A stretch of 64,000 nt of DNA, from contig NZ_JAPEQG010000002.1 of the NCBI RefSeq assembly GCF_026339735.1, positions 992,001 to 1,056,000 of the forward strand, given 5' to 3'. The notes under the pieces were generated by a model. That model was given only the letters and a program-made list of their open reading frames with translations. It was not told the DNA's origin and made no database searches. The position numbers and the translations under genes are program-made. The DNA is from Streptomyces sp. NBC_01669 (GTDB lineage Bacteria > Actinomycetota > Actinomycetes > Streptomycetales > Streptomycetaceae). Below, one piece after another: positions 6,803 through 15,354 of this stretch; position 1 is the stretch's first letter; each line of letters begins with the position of its first letter.

Positions 6803-8533
6803 GTGGCTGCCACCGAAAAACATCTGTCCACCATGGTGCTGGTGATCGGCACCGGTGGAGCCGGCCTGCGCGCGTCGATCGAGCTGGCCGAGGCCGGCAT
6901 CGACGTCCTCGCCGTCGGCAAGCGCCCCAAGGAGGACGCCCACACCTCGCTCGCGGCCGACGGCATCAACGCGGCCCTCGCGACGATGGATCCCGAGGAC
7001 AGCTGGCAGCAGCACGCCGCCGACACCCTCAAGGAGAGCTATCTGCTCGGCGATCCCCGCACCACCGAGATCGTCACCCAGGGGGCCGCCCGCGGCATCG
7101 ACGACCTGGAGCGCTACGGCATGGCCTTCGCCCGCGAGGAGGACGGCCGCATCTCCCAGCGCTTCTTCGGCGCGCACAAGTTCCGGCGCACCGCCCTCGC
7201 GGGCGACTACACCGGCCTGGAGATCCAGCGCACGCTCATCCGGCGCGCGAGCCAACTGAACATCCCCATACTCGACAGCGTGTACATCACGCGGCTGCTG
7301 ACCCATGACGGGGCGGTGTTCGGGGCGTACGGCTTCGACCTGACGGACGGAACGCGCTACGTCATCCATGCGGATGCCGTGATCCTCGCGGCGGGCGGCC
7401 ACACCCGCATCTGGCGGCGCACGTCGTCACGGCGCGACGAGAACACCGGCGACTCCTTCCGCCTGGCCGTGGAGGCCGGCGCCCGCCTGCGCGACCCCGA
7501 GTTGGTCCAGTTCCACCCCTCGGGCATCATCGAGCCGGAGAACGCGGCCGGCACGCTGGTCAGCGAGGCCGCGCGAGGTGAGGGGGGCATCCTGCGCAAC
7601 GCGCTCGGCGAGCGGTACATGAACCGCTACGACGCCGCGCGCATGGAGCTGTCCACCCGCGACCGGGTGGCCCTCGCCTCGTACACGGAGATCAAGGAAG
7701 GCCGCGGCACGCCCAACGGCGGCGTCTGGCTCGACGTCTCCCACCTCCCCCGTCAGACGATCATGAACCGGCTCCCCCGGGTGTACCAGACGCTGCTGGA
7801 CCTCCAGATGCTGGACATCACCCGTGAAACGATCGAGGTCGCGCCCACGGCGCACTACTCGATGGGCGGGGTCTGGGTGCGGCCGGAGGACCACAGCACC
7901 GACGTGCGCGGCCTGTATGCCATCGGTGAGGCATCGAGCGGCCTGCACGGCGCCAACCGGCTCGGCGGCAACAGTCTCATCGAGCTGCTCGTCTACGGCA
8001 GGCTCACCGGGCAGGCAGCCGCCGCCTACTCGACGTCGCTGACCGCGCAGCCGCGCTCGGCGGCCGCGGTGGCCGAGGCACGTGCCGAGATCGACGAACT
8101 CCTCGCAGCGGACGGCCCCGAGAACGTACGCGCACTGCAACGCGCCATCCGCAACACCATGACCGAGCACGCGGGCGTGGTACGCGACGAGGCGGGGCTG
8201 CGCGCCGGGCTGGCGGAGCTGGAGGTGATCGAGAAGCGGATGGAGAACGTCGGGGTCCACCCCGACATCGCCGGCTACCAGGATCTCGCGCACGCCTTCG
8301 ACCTCAAGTCGGCCGCCCTGGCGTCCCGGGCCACTCTGGAGGCGGCCCTCGAACGCCGCGAGACCCGCGGCTGCCACAACCGCAGCGACTACCCGGACCT
8401 CGACCCCGCGCTGCAGGTCAACCTGGTGTGGTCTCCCGCGACGGGCATCACCCGCGAAAGCATTCCTCCCATCCCGGACGAGATCGCCTCCCTGATGGAG
8501 GAAGTCTCCACCGAGGGCAAGCTCGCCGAGTAA
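6803..8533 (+). CDS. Fumarate reductase/succinate dehydrogenase-like flavoprotein
   Basis: A 576-residue FAD protein of the SdhA/FrdA/L-aspartate oxidase superfamily. The dinucleotide motif is VLVIGTGGAGLRASIELAEA (about 12-31). The covalent-FAD/substrate region is altered (DAHTSLAADGINAAL). Catalytic-type motifs HPSGI, ARGEGG and TAHYSMGG are present, as is the C-terminal EASSGLHGANRLGGNSL. It lacks membrane segments, and no SdhB/C/D genes are adjacent. A soluble enzyme using the divergent SigJ-driven ferredoxin as electron partner is possible. nadB (aspartate oxidase) is less likely without nadA/nadC nearby. The GTG start has CGGAGC upstream. Family strong, substrate unknown. Confidence 0.85.
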   Translation: MAATEKHLSTMVLVIGTGGAGLRASIELAEAGIDVLAVGKRPKEDAHTSLAADGINAALATMDPEDSWQQHAADTLKESYLLGDPRTTEIVTQGAARGIDDLERYGMAFAREEDGRISQRFFGAHKFRRTALAGDYTGLEIQRTLIRRASQLNIPILDSVYITRLLTHDGAVFGAYGFDLTDGTRYVIHADAVILAAGGHTRIWRRTSSRRDENTGDSFRLAVEAGARLRDPELVQFHPSGIIEPENAAGTLVSEAARGEGGILRNALGERYMNRYDAARMELSTRDRVALASYTEIKEGRGTPNGGVWLDVSHLPRQTIMNRLPRVYQTLLDLQMLDITRETIEVAPTAHYSMGGVWVRPEDHSTDVRGLYAIGEASSGLHGANRLGGNSLIELLVYGRLTGQAAAAYSTSLTAQPRSAAAVAEARAEIDELLAADGPENVRALQRAIRNTMTEHAGVVRDEAGLRAGLAELEVIEKRMENVGVHPDIAGYQDLAHAFDLKSAALASRATLEAALERRETRGCHNRSDYPDLDPALQVNLVWSPATGITRESIPPIPDEIASLMEEVSTEGKLAE

Positions 8534-8689
8534 GGTCCCGGCCCTCGCCTTCCGCCGGCAGGCGCCATTCCTGCCCGCGTTTCCTGCGGGTGATTCGGCT
8601 CACCGCACTGTGCGGTGCACCGTCATGGCGTCGCGCGGAAACCTGCCCGTCTCGTGGATGAAAAATTTCCGAGATTCACCCGGGCACCC

Positions 8690-8717
8690 TGTCACAAACC
8701 CGGTGACCATCCTGTCA
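8690..8717 (+). promoter_or_regulatory. SigJ-type promoter of the NmrA/SDR gene
   Basis: TGTCACA (8690-8696), 17 bases, GTCA (8714-8717), about 105 bases before ATG 8822. It is the sixth site of the set. Confidence 0.8.
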
Positions 8718-8821
8718 TCCCTGGTGCAGACGAAAATGACCGGCGCAAGCGAGCGGCCGATCCGGACCGCCCGACAGGCATCGGAAGAATCAGAAAAATA
8801 TCCGGGAGAGGATTTCTCATC

Positions 8822-9568
8822 ATGAAGGTTGTCGTCATCGGCGGTACCGGCCTCATCGGCTCGAAGCTGGTCGCCAAGCTCAACGAGCACGGCCACGAGG
8901 CGGTGCCGGCCGCGCCCAACACCGGCGTCAACACGTTGACCGGTGAGGGCCTTGCCGAGGTTCTGGAGGGTGCCTCGGTCGTGGTGGACGTGTCCAACTC
9001 CCCGTCGTTCGCGGACGAGGCCGTCATGGAGTTCTTCGGCACCTCGACCACCAACCTCCTCAAGGCCGAGGCGGACGCCGGTGTGACCCACCATGTCGCG
9101 CTCTCCGTGGTCGGCACCGAGCGGCTCCAGGAGAGCGGCTACTTCCGTGCCAAACAGGCGCAGGAGGAGTTGATCAAGGCCGCCGGAATTCCGTACTCCA
9201 TCGTCCACGCCACGCAGTTCTTCGAGTTCATGAAGGGCATCGCCGCATCGGCGACCGACGGTGACACCGTGCGTCTGGCCCCCGTCAAGATCCAGCCCAT
9301 CTACTCGGACGACGTGGCCGCCGCCGTGGGCCGCACGGCCGTCGGCACCCCCCTCAACGGCGTGGTGGAGGTGGCCGGCCCGGACACGTTCCAGCTGGAC
9401 GAACTCATCCGCAAGGGCCTCGCGGCCAAGAACGACCCGCGCACGGTCGTGACGGATCCGCACGCCACGTACTTCGATGCCCAGCTGCAGGAGACCACGC
9501 TCCTTCCCGGCCCCGACGCGCACATCGCCGAGACCCGTTTCACCGACTGGCTCGCGCAGCAGAGCTGA
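8822..9568 (+). CDS. NAD(P)-binding NmrA/SDR-family oxidoreductase
   Basis: A 248-residue atypical short-chain dehydrogenase. The Rossmann motif GGTGLIGSKL sits at about residues 7-16, with later conserved parts HHVALSVVGTER and YFRAKQAQEELI (the YxxxK of the family) and a substrate-domain tail. Such proteins reduce quinones or small carbonyls, or sense NADP. ECF41 sigma genes are typically found beside oxidoreductase, epimerase or carboxymuconolactone decarboxylase genes, so the placement fits. It is transcribed from its own SigJ-type promoter and followed by a strong hairpin (9576-9603). GGAGAGG lies 13 bases before ATG. Confidence 0.86.
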   Translation: MKVVVIGGTGLIGSKLVAKLNEHGHEAVPAAPNTGVNTLTGEGLAEVLEGASVVVDVSNSPSFADEAVMEFFGTSTTNLLKAEADAGVTHHVALSVVGTERLQESGYFRAKQAQEELIKAAGIPYSIVHATQFFEFMKGIAASATDGDTVRLAPVKIQPIYSDDVAAAVGRTAVGTPLNGVVEVAGPDTFQLDELIRKGLAAKNDPRTVVTDPHATYFDAQLQETTLLPGPDAHIAETRFTDWLAQQS

Positions 9569-9575
9569 GTCCTTC

Positions 9576-9603
9576 GGGGTGGCCCTGACGGCAGGGCCAC
9601 CCC
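9576..9603 (+). terminator. Hairpin terminator after the SDR gene
   Basis: 11-bp perfect arms GGGGTGGCCCT / AGGGCCACCCC with a 6-base loop start 7 bases after the stop. There is no T-run, as is usual in Streptomyces. Confidence 0.7.
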
Positions 9604-9718
9604 GCCTCGCAGAGCAGCGATCGACGGCTGCGATGTCGTGATCGATCTGGCCGGGCGCGGCGTTTCCTGCCTTACACCGCCCCTGACAGCGCCTGAGTCG
9701 AGTCGGTAGCTGTGTGGT

Positions 9719-10560
9719 GTGAGATACGCGCAGGGTGGCGGTTTGACCGATGCCAAGAAGGCGGCGAGGGAGCGGGTCCGGCTGGAGGCAGTCGGTCGCT
9801 TCGAGGGCGGTGCGAAGAACAGGGAGATCGCGGCCGCGCTGCGGGTGAGTGAACGGTCGGTGGAGCGCTGGCGCCGTCAGTGGCGGGAGCGTGGCAAGGA
9901 GGGTGTCCGGTCGAAGGGGTCACCAGGGCGTCCGAGGCTGTCCGTAGTCCAAATCGCCAAGCTCGAGCGTGAGGTGGAGCGGGGTCCGCTCGCTCATGGC
10001 TGGGCGGATCAGCGGTGGACGCTGGCTCGGGTGAAGACGTTGATCGGGCGGTTGTTCCACGTCGGCTACACGGTGGAGGGGACATGGCGGCTACTGAAGC
10101 GTCATGGATGATCCTGGCAGCAGCCGGCCCGCAGAGCGATCGAACGTGACGACAGCGCTGTGGAGTTGTGGAAGAAGGAGGTGTGGCCGCAGGTAGAAGC
10201 ACGGCGGCGGCCCGCGGAGCCTGGATCGTCTGCGACGACGAGGCCAGCCAGTCGCTGAGGCCGCCATGCGCGAGGTCCTGGGGCCGGGTCGGCCAGACTC
10301 CTGTCGTGCGCGTCCGGGGCCGGGGCTCGGGGCGGGTTTCGATGGCGGGAATGGTCTGCTTCCGCCCAGGAGACCGGTCCCGGCTGATCTACAGCCTCCG
10401 CGTCCACCGGGGCCGCAAGGGCGAACAAGGACTTCACCTGGCAGGACTACCGCGACCTCATCGTGCGGGCGCACAATCAGCTCAAAGGCCCCATCGTCCT
10501 GGTCTGGGACAGCCTGCGCACCCACCTCATGCCACAGATGGAGGACTTTGAACCGCCCCG
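9719..10560 (+). pseudogene. IS630-family transposase, nonsense and frameshift pseudogene
   Basis: The N-terminal 130 residues are an intact helix-turn-helix (NREIAAALRVSERSVERWRRQW). At 10109 a TGA sits where TGG would be expected. The same frame continues (SWQQPARRAIERDDSAVELW) to about 10207, shifts frame into AWIVCDDEASQ (first catalytic Asp region), and shifts again near 10425 into IVLVWDSLRTHL (second Asp region). The C-terminal Glu region is missing; sequence after about 10560 belongs to other fragments. IS630 genes sometimes use one programmed shift, but a stop plus two shifts and truncation indicate decay. Confidence 0.8.
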
Positions 10561-10789
10561 CACTCCCGGGGCGCGAGCCACAGACGGCCACGACGGTTTC
10601 ATCGACCAGACCAAACACCCCTCATGGTGGTCGGACACACCCCGCGCCGCGGTCGGCGACCGGATGCGCGCGGTGGTACTGGACGCCACCAGGAACCCGC
10701 CACGGTTCAGCGCCCTGCCCAGCGATATACGAACGGCCCGGACACTGCGCCATACCGAACCGCTGGTGCGTCTCTGCCGCCCGCCCTCC

Positions 10790-11050
10790 GACGGCAGCCG
10801 AACCGTGAAACGGGCTGCCGTGAAGGAGGCGTTGGGTATCGCCCTGGCGGCCGACTACAAGCGGCTCGTCCAAACACACGGCGGCGGGCTCTTCGCGGGG
10901 GTGCTCTCGCTGCTGGAACCGGGCTGCCCGGATGCGATGTACGACTTGGTCGCCCAGACCGCGGAAGGCGAGGAAATCGTCGCCGAACTCTGGGATGCCG
11001 GCGAGGAGAAACCGTCGGAACTCCATGAGGGCAACGCCAGGCTGGCGCCC
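10790..11050 (+). pseudogene. SMI1/KNR4-family fragment
   Basis: Residues reading AAVKEALGIALAADYKRL, then GGGLFAGVLSLLEPG and LWDAGEEKPSEL match SMI1/KNR4 domain proteins, often immunity proteins of polymorphic toxins. The conserved GTTGDW-like continuation appears only in the next frame (GGTGDW), so it is frameshifted as well as N-terminally truncated. It is joined to the broken IS630 without a start codon of its own. Confidence 0.6.
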
Positions 11051-11085
11051 CGGGGGCACAGGCGATTGGCGCCGCACCCGCGTAC

Positions 11086-11757
11086 TCAGGCCGTCGTTGT
11101 CGTCGGAGGGGTCTGGGCCGGAAGGTGGCCGTTCAGGAGGAGGCTGACGATCTGGTCTATCACCGCCTCGCCCGGCGGTTCGCGGCGCACCGCGGCCAGG
11201 TAGACGATGGTTCCGGAGTAGATGTCGACCATCAGTGAGGTATCGGTGTCGGGCTGCAACCGGCCTTCGAGTCGGGCTCGCTCCAGCATTTCCACGACCG
11301 ACGCGCGGCGGGGTTCGATGAGCTCGGCGAAGGCTCCGGTACCGGTGGGATCCTCGATCACATCGGCGAGCAGCGCCGGGAGGATCAGGCACGTGGGCAT
11401 GGCGGAGACGAGCTCGATGGTCAGCCGGACGGCGGTTCGCAGGTCGGCTTCCAGGTCGCCGGTCTCATGGATGGGAGGAAGTGGGACGTCCCCGCTGAGG
11501 GCCTCGATCACCAGCGCGGCCTTGTTCGGCCACCACCGATAGATCGTCGCCTTGCTGACTCCGGCTCGCCGTGCGACGCCTTCGAAGGAAAGTCGCTGAT
11601 ATCCGACCTCGCTGAGCAGGGCTTTCGTGGCTCGGAGCACGGCTTCGTGAGACTCCCGACGCCTCCGCCCGGAGCGAGGCACGATGCGGTTGTGCTGGGC
11701 GGCGTACTCGGGAGCCAAAGGGTCCTGACGGCCGTTCTGCTGCCTGGGAGTAACCAC
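11086..11757 (-). CDS. TetR/AcrR-family transcriptional repressor
   Basis: A 223-residue TetR regulator. The DNA-binding domain lies at about residues 30-85 with the recognition helix in FEGVARRAGVSKATIYRWWPNKAALV, a very typical TetR_N. It is followed by an all-helical ligand domain of the TetR_C_16-like type (PTCLILPALLADVIEDP). The GTG start at 11757 is preceded at ideal spacing by AAAGGAGG; an in-frame start at 11805 lacks this. It is divergent from the secreted repeat protein at 12015. A 16-bp inverted repeat (11827-11842) just downstream of that gene's promoter is its likely operator. Confidence 0.88.
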   Translation of the reverse strand: MVTPRQQNGRQDPLAPEYAAQHNRIVPRSGRRRRESHEAVLRATKALLSEVGYQRLSFEGVARRAGVSKATIYRWWPNKAALVIEALSGDVPLPPIHETGDLEADLRTAVRLTIELVSAMPTCLILPALLADVIEDPTGTGAFAELIEPRRASVVEMLERARLEGRLQPDTDTSLMVDIYSGTIVYLAAVRREPPGEAVIDQIVSLLLNGHLPAQTPPTTTTA

Positions 11758-11791
11758 CGGGTGCCTCCTTTGTGAGCCACTGGTGCGCCCT

Positions 11792-11842
11792 TTGACTTTA
11801 CCCAAAAAGGGACCCTATCTTGGCGATACGAGGCGTTTCGTA
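11792..11842 (+). promoter_or_regulatory. Promoter with TetR-type operator for the repeat-protein gene
   Basis: TTGACT (11792-11797), 17 bases, CTATCT (11815-11820) is a good housekeeping promoter. The inverted repeat TACGA-N6-TCGTA (11827-11842) overlaps its start region. A TATAAT hexamer follows at 11846-11851. The arrangement suits repression by the adjacent TetR protein. Confidence 0.6.
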
Positions 11843-12014
11843 CCGTATAATCCGTCTCATACTCAATAGTAAGATCCTGAAGCCCGTCGGGGAACCGGCA
11901 ATTCCGACGGGTGGATCACCGCGCACCAGACCCGCGCGCAGGATCTGGTGCGGATGGGCGTCCCCTGCGAACGCCCGAGATCTCTTTCTCGACCCCCAGA
12001 AGGGGGACATCATC

Positions 12015-12452
12015 ATGCGCGCGAATACGACCAGGATGCGGCGAATAGCCGTCGCGGTCTGCGCGGCGCCAATCCTCGCTATTGGGGCCGGCGCCGGAGC
12101 TGTCAGCGCGGCCGCTTCTCCCCCGTCGTCCGCCGTCGCCTCCGTCCCGTCTCAGGACGGCGGCTGGGGTTGGGGCCACGGGTGCCAGTTCGGTGACGGC
12201 TGGGACTGGGGATTCCGCTGTCACAAGGGTTTCGACCATGGCTTCCGTTTCGACCATGGCTTCCGTTTCGACCATGGCTTCCGCGGTGACCACGGCTTCG
12301 GTTTCGGCCATGGCTTCCGCGGTGACCACGGCTTCGGTTTCGACCATGGCTTTGGCGGTGACCACGGCTTCGGCGGTGGTGACCACGGCTTTGGCGGTGA
12401 CCATGGCTTCGGCGGTGGTGACCACGGCGGCGGCGGTGACCGTGGTCGCTGA
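12015..12452 (+). CDS. Secreted Gly/His/Phe/Asp-repeat protein
   Basis: A 145-residue precursor. A Sec signal peptide occupies about residues 1-34 (basic start, hydrophobic core AVAVCAAPILAIGAGAGAV, cleavage near SAAA). A linker with Trp-rich GGWGWGHG follows, then from about residue 73 tandem hexapeptides of the form [FG]-D-H-G-F-[RG], ending GGGDRGR. The repeats are almost identical in DNA, a sign of slippage expansion. The many His and Asp side chains suggest metal binding or a cell-surface/matrix role; this is inferred. The start is ATG 12015 behind AGGGGG. It is divergent from a TetR gene and preceded by a TetR-type operator. Confidence 0.75.
   Translation: MRANTTRMRRIAVAVCAAPILAIGAGAGAVSAAASPPSSAVASVPSQDGGWGWGHGCQFGDGWDWGFRCHKGFDHGFRFDHGFRFDHGFRGDHGFGFGHGFRGDHGFGFDHGFGGDHGFGGGDHGFGGDHGFGGGDHGGGGDRGR
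12230..12428 (+). repeat. Coding tandem repeats, 18-bp unit
   Basis: Units close to TTCGACCATGGCTTCCGT are repeated about ten times with drift, the first three almost perfectly. They encode the DHGF repeats of the secreted protein. The antisense frame is also open because of the repeat structure. Confidence 0.85.
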
Positions 12453-12974
12453 GGCTCCAGCGCGGTGAGTTTGCGATCAACCCGCGGCAGTTTGTGAGTG
12501 CCGCGTCCGGATGCCCGAGCTACTCGGGCATCCGGACGCGTCTGGAGCGGCAGGCCTCTCATCCGTTCCGTAGTCCTGATGGATGTGCTGACGGTGAGGA
12601 TCGTGTGCATCGGTGCGGGGCCTGCGGGAATGCACTTCACACCCAGGGCTCGACGACGCCGGGAGAAAGTGTTCCGACGGCGGGTGAGCGCGGTGTTTCC
12701 GCCGGTGGTGCGGTCAGTGAGGCGATCACCGGTGACGGGAACCAGCAGACGTGACCCCTTGGTGGTGGCGCTCGCGGCCTGCCCGTGCTCCGGGTGCGGC
12801 CGAGCCCTGTGTGCATGACGTGGCAGAGGGGCTGCCGCACGCCGGTAAGCCGGAGAGCCTGTCCCTGCATACGGGCAGTCCGTCATCAGACTGCGAGGGT
12901 GACGACACAGATCTGCCGGCAGCTGGATACCGCAGATCTGCAGCCGTCGAGGCATGGGCGGCGCTCAGCGCTCG
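12453..12974. other. Gene-poor stretch with a flavin-monooxygenase start fragment
   Basis: From ATG 12579 about 17 residues (VRIVCIGAGPAGMHF) look like the GxGxxG start of an FAD monooxygenase. The similarity ends at once in Arg-rich sequence. Nothing else is recognisable before the NTPase fragment at 12975. Confidence 0.4.
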
Positions 12975-13250
12975 GTGACGGCCGGGGCAAGTCTTGGGCT
13001 GGCTGTCTCGGGTAACCGCAACCGAGTGGATGTCCACGGCGATGTGGTGGTAGGCGAGCGTCGTCGGGAACCGCGGTCGGGGTATCTGCTGGAGGTCCAG
13101 CAGTTGGCAGCGCCGCGGTTCGAGGGCCGCGAGGCCGAACTCGCGGCAATGGGAGCGTTCACCACCGATCCAGCTGGAGAGGGAGACGGCTACTGGCGGC
13201 GGCCGGCGCCTGCGTGGTCGGGCAAGACCGCGCTGATGGCCCAGTTCGGC
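12975..13250 (+). pseudogene. P-loop NTPase (NACHT/AAA-like) N-terminal fragment
   Basis: The frame reads SGNRNRVDVHGDVVVGERR, then PRSGYLLEVQQLAAPRFEGRE and WSGKTALMAQF. This is the leader, a conserved RFxGRExEL block and a Walker A motif, typical of large Streptomyces multi-domain ATPases that begin with a GDRNRV-type leader. After the P-loop it is cut by an IS630 fragment in the opposite direction at about 13252. The rest of the protein, normally over 1000 residues, is missing. Confidence 0.65.
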
Positions 13251-13252
13251 CT

Positions 13253-13415
13253 GCACCAGCTGCGCGATCACCGGCACCCGGTTCCCGCCGGCCGAAGCCA
13301 GCAGCATCATCGCGCGCCGATAGCGTACCGAGCTTGTACTGCCCCGGCGCACGATCCGCTGCAGCCGCTGACCCTCCTGGTCGGTCGGTCTGCGCACACG
13401 GCCAGGCTCAGCCAC
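13253..13415 (-). pseudogene. IS630-family transposase, N-terminal fragment
   Basis: From GTG 13415 on the minus strand about 54 residues match the N-terminus of an IS630 transposase (RRPTDQEGQRLQRIVRRGS, RYRRAMMLLASAGG, NRVPVIAQLVQA). This is a different subgroup from the one at 9719. It ends abruptly inside the NTPase fragment. Confidence 0.75.
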
Positions 13416-13664
13416 CGCGCCTCCAACAGTCGGATCGGACGTCACCGCACATCCAAAGGCCACGACCACCAACTCGGTGAACCTACGCGGTCACAGCACT
13501 AGGCTCGACCTCCCAGAAGTGGGCACTACGGTACGGCCGGCGCGCTGGGACCCCTTGCCGCGCTCGGGCTTTTGAAGGCGCCTGGCGGGATCGCCGGCGG
13601 AAGCTGGCACGGAGGGGCCGCGGAGGACTCCACTCCACGGACGGCCGCGCATACCCTGGCACGT

Positions 13665-14480
13665 ATGACCACGGGGGAGGAACTGCTCCTGCTCGCGATA
13701 CGCCCCGGCAGGCGGCGAATACGGATACGGGCCGAGGACCGGCTCCGGTTCGCCCTGCGGGCATCGGAGTTGGCGGATCTGGGCCTGGCCGGACGGATCC
13801 CCGTCGGCCCCCGGCGGATCGAGGTGATGGACTCCCAGCGCGTCGAGGACCGCCGCCTGAACAACGTCCTGCACAGTCTGGGCGCAACCGCTCCCCCGCC
13901 CAGCCTTAAGGACTGGCTGCGCCGCACACCACGCTCACTCACCACCGAATATCTCTCTCGGCTGGAGGACCAGAAGGCGGTCCGGGTCCGCCGTTGGCGC
14001 GACCCCAGCGGCCGTACCCGCCACGACATTCTCTCCGTCGACCTACCGCGCCGCCAGGCGCTGCTGGCCCGTCTCGACAGCGTGGTCCGCTCCGGCTCCG
14101 CAATCTCCACCGCCGACCGCGACCACACCCTCGCCGCCCTCGTCCAGGCTGCGGGCCTCGCACCTGCCGTCTACCCAGGCCTGCGGGGCATCACCGACCG
14201 CCGCCGTTTGGCCACCCTCGCCGCAAACGACCGCCTCACCCCCGCAACCGCCAAAGCGGACCCGGCAGCCGACGAGGAAATCGCTGCGGCACTGACCACG
14301 GGCGCCGACGTCCTCACCCGCCAACTCCTCGGCGAGCTCAGCGACCTCTACGCCGACTTCACCACCGGCGGCCACAGCCTCGGCCACGATCTGGACCCGG
14401 GCAGTTGGTCCGAGGGCGGCGCAGGCGGCACCGGCCACCACGGCGGCGGGCACGGGGACGGCGGCCACGGCAGCTGGTGA
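13665..14480 (+). CDS. GPP34 (Golgi phosphoprotein 3-like) family protein
   Basis: A 271-residue protein. The GPP34 fold is recognisable from TTGEELLLLAIRP at the start, the alpha-helical pattern ALRASELADLGLAGRI, and KDWLRRTPRSLTTEYLSRLEDQKAV. The C-terminus ends in a Gly/His-rich tail (about residues 245-271), perhaps metal binding. Actinomycetes carry many GPP34 copies; some bind acidic phospholipids, but the role here is unknown. ATG 13665 has no ribosome site. A TACCCT box ends 7 bases upstream, so the message may be leaderless. It is not in an operon. Confidence 0.82.
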   Translation: MTTGEELLLLAIRPGRRRIRIRAEDRLRFALRASELADLGLAGRIPVGPRRIEVMDSQRVEDRRLNNVLHSLGATAPPPSLKDWLRRTPRSLTTEYLSRLEDQKAVRVRRWRDPSGRTRHDILSVDLPRRQALLARLDSVVRSGSAISTADRDHTLAALVQAAGLAPAVYPGLRGITDRRRLATLAANDRLTPATAKADPAADEEIAAALTTGADVLTRQLLGELSDLYADFTTGGHSLGHDLDPGSWSEGGAGGTGHHGGGHGDGGHGSW

Positions 14481-14857
14481 CACCGACAGCCGGGACTCGC
14501 AGGCCCCTTGTCCGAACCCGGTCCCTATTGCACCGCAACGGCCGGATCCACCCCGTATGAGGGGCTGTTGAGGGCCTTTACAGGGCTGCCTCCGGCTGGG
14601 AGGGCGCTGGCCGCGCGGTGGCGGGTCAGCCGCGGCGGCGCCGGTTGCGCTACCACACGGGTGAGTGCTCTGGCTTATGCGCGGGCTGGCTGTGAAGCCG
14701 GGAAAGAGCCCGCTCTTGCACCTTCTGTGCGCGGTGCTGAGTGGCGCGGGTGAGGGCTTCGCTGCGAGTGGCTTTATCGAGCAGTAGTGGTTCTGGCACA
14801 CATTCCGTGAGGTCGATCAACGACTCCGGGAGTCGTCACCGGGCGAAGGGACGGCGT
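14481..14857. other. Intergenic, nothing recognised
   Basis: No coding frame with a recognisable product and no clear hairpin or operator was seen between the GPP34 gene and the DUF4240 fragment. Confidence 0.5.
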
Positions 14858-15139
14858 TCAATCAGCCCAGCCCTCGGCGTTCGAGTACGACTCATAGGAG
14901 TAGCGCGTGTCGCGGTCCCACTCCTCACCGGTGATGCGTTTGTATGCACGGTCCGGTGTGTAGAGCAGGTTCTCAGCCCAGATGACGTTGGTGACGTAAG
15001 GGGCGAAGGCCTCAGGGTCTTGGAGGACGCTGTCGAAAACGGTTCGGCCGGCGGCGACGACCGCGGCACGCGTGTAGAGGAAGGCGTCCTCGGACAGGTC
15101 TTGTCCGTACTCCTTGCGGTCAAGCTGGTTCCCGGGCAT
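14858..15139 (-). pseudogene. DUF4240-like protein, C-terminal part
   Basis: 93 residues resemble the second half of DUF4240 proteins: LYTRAAVVAAGRTVFDSVL, then DPEAFAPYV and AENLLYTPDRAYKRITGEE. The usual WGAA(W)-containing N-terminal half is missing. The ATG at 15139 has no ribosome site. Sequence upstream of it is antisense to a ribbon-helix-helix fragment, so this is probably a truncated gene. Confidence 0.55.
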
Positions 15140-15241
15140 CGCTCAGGGCGCCGGTATCCACCTGGGTGACCAGCGGCCCGGCAGTGCCCCCCGGCCCGCT
15201 GGCCGCTCCTCCTCGTGCTCAGCCACTGCCAGGCCCATTCC

Positions 15242-15354
15242 CGTACGCTTCCCTCCGACGCGCCCCACGAGGTCAAGCGGCGCGCCGAGGCCGACGACCG
15301 ATCGGTGGCCTCGTGGATCCGCGCTGTGGAGCACGAGCTCAACCGGACGGCGTG
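15242..15354 (+). pseudogene. Ribbon-helix-helix antitoxin-like fragment
   Basis: About 35 residues read SDAPHEVKRRAEADDRSVAS then WIRAVEHELNRTA and stop, matching the C-terminus of small RHH DNA-binding proteins. The preceding residues (VRFPP) lie in another frame, and no start codon is attached. It overlaps the 3' end of the acetyltransferase gene on the other strand. Confidence 0.5.

Noticed and set aside
9719..10560. Functional IS630 with programmed frameshifting
   Set aside because: A nonsense codon plus two frame changes and loss of the C-terminal Glu region cannot be explained by one programmed shift.
11820..12014. N-terminal extension of the repeat protein from 11820
   Set aside because: It would start inside the promoter/operator. 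ATG 12015 has AGGGGG and begins a normal signal peptide.
12230..12425. Open minus-strand frame across the DHGF repeats
   Set aside because: It is open only because of the repeat unit. Signal peptide, ribosome site and promoter support the plus strand.
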